This document shows, one piece after another, positions 57,789 through 64,000 of a stretch of DNA of 64,000 bases (position 1 is its first letter; each line of letters opens with the position of its first letter). Under the pieces are notes generated by a model, which was not told the DNA's origin, did not search any database, and saw only the letters and a program-made list of their open reading frames with translations. Position numbers and translations under genes: made by a program. This stretch comes from Todiramphus chloris collaris (Eukaryota > Chordata > Aves > Coraciiformes > Alcedinidae). The stretch covers positions 234,416 to 298,415 of the forward strand of contig JANVCC010000160.1 of the NCBI GenBank assembly GCA_025345505.1. The letters are read 5' to 3'.

Positions 57789-58106
57789 ATTAGAATTATA
57801 GAGTACCATGAGTTGGAAAGGACCCGTTATGGATCATCGAGTCTACCTTCCTGCTCTCCTCAGGAGTACCCAAAACTAAACCTTATGACTAAGAGTGTTG
57901 TCCAGATGTTCCTTGAACTCTGACAGGCTGGTCACATCACTGACCCAATGGGGAACCTCTTCCAGGGACCAATCACCCAGGCAGTGATGTCCAGTCTGAA
58001 CTTCCCTGATGCAGCTTTGTTCCATTTAGTTGTGTCCTATTGCTGGTCACCAGGGAGAGGAGATCAGCACCTCCTCCTCTGCTGTCCCCCTTGAAGAAGT
58101 TGTGGA
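57789..58106 (-). mobile_element. CR1-like LINE fragment (3' end)
   Basis: Begins ATTAGAATTATAGAGTACC and continues with degenerate CR1 3'-region text read from the antisense side (GTTGGAAAGGACC, AACTTCCCTGATGCAGC). Diverged. Confidence 0.75.
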
Positions 58107-58168
58107 ATTTTAGAATTAGAATGAATTAGAATTATTAGAATTAGAATTAGCATTAGAATTAGAATTCC
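58107..58168 (+). repeat. AGAATT hexamer microsatellite
   Basis: About ten imperfect AGAATT/AGAATG units directly beside the CR1 fragment on its left. Confidence 0.85.
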
Positions 58169-59051
58169 TTCATAAAAATAGCTGTGTTCTATCTGCTAGA
58201 AAATACCTGTAGCCCAGTCAGAGTTTTCTATAACTTAGTCTGGTAATTGTAGTTAGAACAGTTCTATGATATGTAGTAATCACACATTAGAAAACACCTG
58301 AGATGTATTCATTCTTGGATAATTTTTAGTACCTATTTAAATACAAAAATTATCTATTTGCTATTACTCCATTTATAACCATTTAAAATATAATTAGTGG
58401 TTCAAATAGCTCCAGAAATACATTCCTTTGGGATTCCCTACCTTTTCCTTCTCTCTGGCTTGTCCTTCCCCACCCACCCCCTGCTTCCACTGGGCCAGGG
58501 TACCTGGCAACGAGTGGCTGGCAGGATGATTCCTGGGGCAGGTGACACTGCTGAGGGCCAAGACATGACCTTGCTGAGAGCCCGTATCCTTTGTGCCAGC
58601 CTTATTGCCGCTCCCCACAGGGGCTGCATTTAGGTCCACTTTTTGCTCCTTCTCCCCATTTTTCCTAGCTAGCACATGCTGAGGTCAAAGGACCAGTGTG
58701 TGAGAAACGTGGAGAATGAGAAGAGAGGGTGATATGATGCAGGGGGTACTGTCTGGTCTCTCTGAAGAGGGCAAACCAGTCTCAGCATGAATATTGTAAA
58801 GTTTAACGGGCCCCAGTAAAGGGCTGTGTTACTGTTCTGCAGCAGTTGTTTGGAATTTGTGTAGTCATATTACAGAGACTAACAAGCATGTTTTCTGGAG
58901 GATTATGCAAGGATTGTTAAATATTCTCTGCACCCCTTCACTTTGCACAGTATAATGGATATGATTTCACTGTGAAGGGAAAAAATCTTACAGTGAAAGG
59001 CCCCTAGAGATGTAGGGAATATGCTGTGGCTGTACACAAAATGCTTCACAC
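58169..59051. other. Gene-free stretch
   Basis: Nothing recognised. Open frames are short and not protein-like. Confidence 0.55.
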
Positions 59052-59833
59052 GCATGACATTCTGGTCTCCAAGCTGGTGAAATATGGGTTTGATGGATAG
59101 ACAATTCAGTGGATAAAGAACTGGCTTGATGGCCACTCCCAAAGAGTGGTTATCAATGGGTTCTTATCCAAGTAGAGACCAATGACAAGTGGTGTCCCTC
59201 AAGGATCAGTACTGGGACGAGTCTTAACATCTTCATCAGTGACATGGACAGTGGCACTGAGTACACCCTCAGCAAGTCTGCCAATGACACCAAGCTGTGT
59301 GGGACGGCTGACACACTGGAGGAAAGGGATGCCATCCAGGGGGACCTTGACAGGCTGGAGAGGTGGGCCCATGCCAACCTCATGAAGTTCAACAAGGCCA
59401 AATGCAAGGTCCTCCATCTGGGTCGGAGCAATCCCAAGCACCGATATAGCCTGGGCAGTGACTGGCTTGAGAGCAGCCCTCAAGAAAAGGACTTGGGAGT
59501 ACTGGTGGATATGAAGCTCACCATGAGCCATTAGTGTGCTCTTGCAGCACAGAAAGACAATCATATCCTGGGCTGCATCAAGAGAAGTGTGGCTAGCAGG
59601 TCGAGGGAGGGGATTCTCCCCCTCTACTCCACTCTGGTGAGACCTCACCTGGAGCACTGCATCCAGTTCTGGAGACCCTGTTGCAAGAAGGATATGGATG
59701 TGCTGGAACGTGTCCAGAGAAGGGCCACGAGGATGATCAGTGGGCTGGAGCACCTCTCCTATGAGGACAGACTGAGAGACTTGGGGTTGTTCAGTCTGGA
59801 GAGGAGAAGGCTCTGGGGAGACAACATGTTGTA
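59052..59833 (+). mobile_element. CR1 LINE fragment, first of three in tandem
   Basis: Contains [48 protein letters not shown] and [20 protein letters not shown] of the CR1 reverse-transcriptase end. It stops inside the coding part at about 59833, where the next copy begins, so its 3' tail is missing. Confidence 0.93.
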
Positions 59834-61086
59834 GTCAACATGGATTCCGTAAGGGGAAATCATGTTTGACTAATCTGATAGCCTTTTATGATTGCATAAG
59901 TAGTTGGATAGATGATGGGAGAGCAGTTGATGTGGTCTTTCTTGACTTCAGCAAGGCTTTCGATACTGTCTCCCACGGTATCCTCACAGCCAAGCTTAAG
60001 AAGGGTGGATTGGGTGATTGTGCAGTGAGGTGGGTTGGGAACTGGCTGAAGGACAGAGCCCAGAGAGTTGTGGTCAGTGAGCAGAGCCCAGCTGGAGGCC
60101 TGTGGGTAGTGGTGTCCCCCAGGGGTCAGTGCTGGGTCCAATACTGTTCAATATAGTCATCAATGATCTGGATGAAGGGATAGTGGACCCTCAGCAAGTT
60201 TGCTGATGATACAAAACTGGGAGGAGTGGCTGACACTCCAGAAGGTTGTGCTGCCATCCAGCGTGACCTGGACAGGCTGCAGAGCTGGGCAGGGAGAAAT
60301 TTAATGCAATTTAATAAAAGCAAGTGTAAAGTGCTGCGTCTGGGGAAGAACAACACCATGGATCAGTACAGGCTGGGGGCTGATCTGTTGGAAAGCAGCT
60401 CTGTGGAAAAAGACCTAGGGGTTCTGGTGGACAAGAGGATGACCATGAGCCAACAGTGTGCCCTCATGGCCAAGAAGGCCAATGACATCCTGGGGTGCAT
60501 CAAGAAGAGTGCGGTCAGCAGGTCGAGGGAGGTTCTCCTCCTCCTCTACTCCGCCCTGGTAAGGCCCCATCTGGAATACTGTGTCCAGTTCTGGGCACCC
60601 CAGTTCTAGAAGGACAGAGAGCTACTGGAGAGAGTCCAGTGCAGGGCCACCAAGATTATTAAGGGAGTGGAGCATCTCCCTTATGAGGAGAGGCTGAGAG
60701 AGCTGGGTCTCTTTAGCCTGGAGGAGAGGAGGCTGAGAGGGGATCTTATTAATGGCTATAAATATATAAAGGGCGAGTGTAGGGAGGATGGACCCAGACT
60801 CTTCTCGGTGTCATCCAATGTTAGGACAAGGGGCAATGGGAGTAAGTTGGAAAATAAGAGGATTAGGATAAACATAAGAAAACTCTTTTTTTATGGTAAG
60901 GGTGACAGAACACTGGAACGGGCTGCCCAGGGGGGTTGTGGAGTCTCCTTCTCTGGAGGCGTTCAAACCCCACCTGGACACCTTCCTGTGTGATTTCTTA
61001 TAGGTGATCCTGCTCTGGCAGGGGGTTGGACTAGATGTGATCTTTCTTGGTCCCTTCCAACCCCTAACAATCTATGAATCTATGAA
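59834..61086 (+). mobile_element. CR1 LINE fragment, second of three in tandem, with 3' end
   Basis: Begins in the reverse transcriptase (VVFLDFSKAFDTVSHGIL), passes the FADD active-site block near 60200, then [20 protein letters not shown] text (here [14 protein letters not shown]), [16 protein letters not shown] and the C-terminus. It ends with a 3' UTR and ATCTATGAATCTATGAAC. Frames are broken by stops. Confidence 0.95.
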
Positions 61087-61203
61087 CCTTATTGTGGCCT
61101 TCCAGTATCTTAAGGGGGACTACAAGAAAGCTGGTGAGGGACTTCTTAGGCTGTGGGGCAGCGACAGGACTGGAGGGAATGGATTAAAACTTGTGGAGTG
61201 TTT
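61087..61203 (+). mobile_element. CR1 LINE fragment, third of three in tandem
   Basis: Short piece reading FQYLKGDYKKAGEGLLRLWG and GGNGLKL, a CR1 C-terminus that begins right at the tail of the previous copy. Confidence 0.8.
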
Positions 61204-61499
61204 TGCCAGGGCCAGGCTGGTGGGAAAGTGAGGGAGTGTTAGGATGGGAGTGTAACCTTGGGCAGCAGTGGGAGTGTTAGTCTGAACAGCCCGGGAATGT
61301 CCTGTGAACATCTGCCTGGAACTGTTGTTTTGAAGATAGCTGTAAAGCAGCTGAGAGCTTTTGTGCTTGCCTGTGTTGTTAATGAGAGCATGGCTGGGTG
61401 CTCTCAGTGGTGAAGTTTGGATGGTAAACAGAGTTGTCTCTATAAGTGGCTTACGGTTCTAATAGAGCGTCTCTCTTGCACCTTCACCGGGGAGTCCGT

Positions 61500-62275
61500 G
61501 ATATGACCCGCCACAGGTGTCTATCATTGTTTTGGGTTTAATCTTAGGTATTAGCTTCCTTTCATTTCAATATTAGATTTTAGATTTCTGGTTCTTAATA
61601 ATATTTTGTAGGTCTTTTTTTGGTCTTAATATGTTTTAGCTTTTTTGGGTTTAGCTTTCGCATTTAGCTTTCTTGTTCTTAATGTTAGATTTAAAATTAT
61701 TTTGGTTTTAGTATTAATTTATATATTTGTGATTATTAATATGAGGTTATATCTCCTTTTTTGGTTTAATATTATGTTTTAGTTTATTTTGGTTTTAATA
61801 GGAGATTTTACATTTTATTCTTTGGTTTTAATCATAGGTTTTGGCTTCTATTTTTTTTATATTAGCTTTTAGTGGGGTTTTTTTTTTGTAATAATACCTT
61901 ATAGTCTTCTGTTACTTAATATCGTGTATTAGCTTTTTAAACAATTAATATTAGGCTTTAGCTTTTAGTTTAATGTTAGATTTTGGCTTCTTTTGTTTGT
62001 AATATTAATTTATATATTCGTGATTATAAGTTTTAGGTTATATCTCCTTTTTGTTTTATTATGATGTTTTAGTTTCTTTTGGTTTTAATATGAGATTTTA
62101 CCATTTTTTAAAATTAGGTTTTAGTGTTTTTTATTTTAATATTAGGTGTTATCTTTTCAGTTTTTCATATTAGGTTTTACCATTATTTTCTTTTTAATGG
62201 GTTTATCTTTTGTTGTTTGTAATATTAGGTTATAGGTTTTTAGTAGGTTTTTGCTTCCCGTTTAATGTCAGCTTT
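61500..62275 (+). repeat. T-rich, C-poor degenerate tandem repeat field
   Basis: Many imperfect copies of a unit like TTTTGGTTTTAATATTAGG, with hardly any C on the plus strand. On top of it is a longer repeat: 61713-61811 and 62004-62101 are clearly homologous at a distance of 291 bases. It ends abruptly at the GC-rich DNA to the right. Confidence 0.85.
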
Positions 62276-62559
62276 TAGGGGCCGCAGCCACGCCCGGCCC
62301 CGGGGCACCGACCGGGGAGGGTCCCCCAGGCCCTGCCCCCCGATCATCGCCCCCCAGGGCCCTCTGGCCTCGCCCCCTCCACAGGTACCCCCCCTGCCAG
62401 GTCACGGGGTCACGGTCACCCCACCACACCCTGCCCCACCCCGGCAGCACCAGCCATCCCCAGCGCCGCCCAGTATGACTCAGCATGGCCCAGTGCTGGT
62501 CCTCGTGCAGGTGCTGGTTCCGGTCCCGGGCCTGGTCCCAGAGACGAGTTCTTGTTCTG
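62276..62559. other. GC-rich transition without a recognised gene
   Basis: C-rich plus strand immediately after the T-rich field. Open frames are Pro/Ser-rich products of composition. Confidence 0.6.
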
Positions 62560-63170
62560 ATCCCAGTTCCAGTCCTAGTCCCTGTCCAGTTCCAGTCTCA
62601 GTTCAGCCCCAGTCCAAGCTCAATTCCACCCTGATTTCAGTTCCAGTCTCTGCTGAGTCCCAGTCCCAGACTCAGTCCTAGTTCCAGTCCCAGTGTTGCT
62701 CTGATCCCAGGACAGGGTTTGACCCTGGTGCTATTCCCAGTCCCAGTCTAGTGCTGGTCCTGGCCCCAGTGCTGGTCCCCTGTCCTACTGCGGGGTTCAG
62801 ATATTGGTCCCAGTTCTGGTCCCAATCCAGTACTAGGTCCTAGTCCGATTCCCAGTGCAGTGGCAATCCTAGACCCAGTTCCAGCTTCTGTCCTGGTTCC
62901 AGTCCTAGTCCTGGTGCCGTGTCTCAGTTCCAGTTCTGGTCTCAATCCAGTCCAGTTCTTTTGCCGTGTCTCAGTTTCAATGCTGGTCCCAGCCCAGTCC
63001 AAGTCCTGGTGCCACATCTCAGTTCCAGTGCTGGTCTCATTCTAGTGCCTGTCCAGTCCCAGGCTTGGCTGCAGCCCCAGTTCTGGCCCCAGACCTAGTC
63101 CGGTTATAGTTCTCGTCCCAGTCCAAGCCCTGGCCCCAGTGCTGCCGCCAGTCACAGTGATGGTCCCAGT
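62560..63170 (+). repeat. Degenerate CCCAGTCC-type tandem repeat
   Basis: Irregular runs of CCAGTCC, GGTCCCAGT and TTCCAGT on the plus strand, giving Ser/Val/Pro-rich frames on one strand and Gly/Thr/Glu-rich frames on the other. The same motif returns at about 63360-63500. Confidence 0.85.
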
Positions 63171-63175
63171 CTATC

Positions 63176-63345
63176 ATGGATGTCCCTCGGCCCGGCCCGG
63201 CTGGTCTCGGCATGTCTCGGCTCAGCACAGCTCGGCTCGGGCTGGCTTGGCTCTGTTTGGCACGATTCATCCGGGATGGGCTAGGCTGGTCTGGGCTGGG
63301 CCGAGGCGGGCCGGGTGTGCTGCGCTGTACTGGGCTGACCGGACA
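63176..63345 (+). repeat. GGCTCGG-type degenerate repeat
   Basis: Runs such as TCGGCTCGG, GGGCTGGCTTGG and GGGCTGGGCCGAGG, with a different unit from its neighbours. Confidence 0.75.
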
Positions 63346-63574
63346 GGGCTCAGGGGCTCAGTCCCAGCCCCTGTCGCAGTCCCAGTCCCGGTCCCAGTCC
63401 CAATTGCAATTCAGTCCTTGCGCCAGTCCAGCCCAAGTCTCCGTTCTGGTCCTGATCCCAGTCACGAGGCTGTTCCGGGTGCTGGTCCCAGTCCCCGCCA
63501 GGCTCTGTCCCAGGTGCTGAAACCGGCGCCGGACCCGGCGCGGAGCTTCGACCGTGGGACGGACCCGCTGAGCC

Positions 63575-63835
63575 CGGCCCGGCCCATCCAGTCCAGTCCA
63601 GCACAGCCCGGCTCTGCCCAGTCAGCCCTGTACAGCGCGGCGCGGCCGAGCCGAGCCGTGCCGGGCCGAGCCCAGCCGGGCCGGATCGAGCCCAGCCGAG
63701 CCCAGCCGGGCCGGGCTGACCCGAGCCGGGGTCGAGCCCAGCCGGACGGGGCCGAGCCCAGCCGAGCGAGGTCGAGCCGAGCACAGCCGAGTCCAGCCGG
63801 GCCCAGCCGAGCCGGGCCGATCCCAGCCGGGCCTC
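63575..63835 (+). repeat. GAGCCCAGCCG-type GC-rich tandem repeat
   Basis: Imperfect units of GAGCCCAGCCGGGCC and GAGCCGAGCCC. Minus-strand frames built from it (Ala/Arg/Gly/Leu/Ser-rich, ARLGSARLG patterns) are artefacts. Confidence 0.88.
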
Positions 63836-64000
63836 GCTCCCCCCGGTCAGGGCAGGCAATCGGCTGGGCGCTCTGCAGGGACAGACGGGCCGGCCCCGCC
63901 CCAGGGAGCATGGATGGGGCGAGCTCAGGGTGGGGAGGGGCACGGAGACAATCGTGGGGCGGGGAAACCCCGGGCAGCGGGGCCAGCCCGGGACACCCCC

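Noticed and set aside
62265-63943. Several frames of 100-200 codons at the right edge
   Set aside because: Low-complexity translations of GC-rich tandem repeats on both strands.

Overview
The window is vertebrate nuclear DNA and almost certainly avian. It carries intron-rich genes with GT-AG (and one GC-AG) splice sites, at least nine CR1 LINE fragments with the 3' ends typical of birds, two copies of an ERVL-like LTR, CpG-rich promoters and GC-rich minisatellites. Two runs of N (10 and 400 bases) show it is a draft assembly. The bird order cannot be told from the sequence alone.

Layout. (1) Bases 1-10,820, minus strand: a protein O-GlcNAcase (OGA) paralog. Eleven coding exons could be placed one by one. 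Splice phases agree throughout and the catalytic domain aligns to human OGA without an indel. The gene runs off the left edge just after the stalk region, so the C-terminal acetyltransferase-like exons are missing. Its linker exon contains a coding minisatellite of nine 39-bp units plus 45-bp units that flank an assembly gap. (2) 10,821-15,898: a divergent intergenic region with a GC-rich promoter, a purine-rich degenerate repeat, a CR1 fragment and a CA/CG alternating tract just upstream of the next gene. (3) 15,899-23,205, plus strand: DOK1 (PH domain, IRS-type PTB domain, tyrosine-rich tail). It is complete except for about four coding bases expected inside a 400-N gap. (4) 23,206-26,764: convergent intergenic DNA with one CR1 fragment. 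(5) 26,765-48,377, minus strand: M1AP (meiosis 1 associated protein). All nine coding exons are resolved and give 526 codons, against 530 in human as I recall it. A GC-rich island at about 55,960-56,330 is a candidate first exon and promoter. (6) 56,400-64,000: gene-free as far as I can see. It holds CR1 fragments (three in tandem at 59,050-61,203), a T-rich, C-poor repeat field (61,500-62,275) and, after an abrupt boundary, several GC-rich degenerate tandem repeats up to the right edge.

DOK1 and M1AP are convergent neighbours, as on human 2p13. The place to the left of DOK1, which LOXL3 holds in human, is here held by the OGA paralog in head-to-head orientation. The three genes do not form a pathway. 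The OGA paralog is predicted to remove O-GlcNAc from nucleocytoplasmic proteins, DOK1 is an adaptor downstream of tyrosine kinases, and M1AP acts in germ-cell meiosis. No clearly new biological system is visible. The most notable items are the intact but heavily modified OGA paralog, with a repeat grown from its own domain-boundary motif, and the repeat architecture of the right flank.
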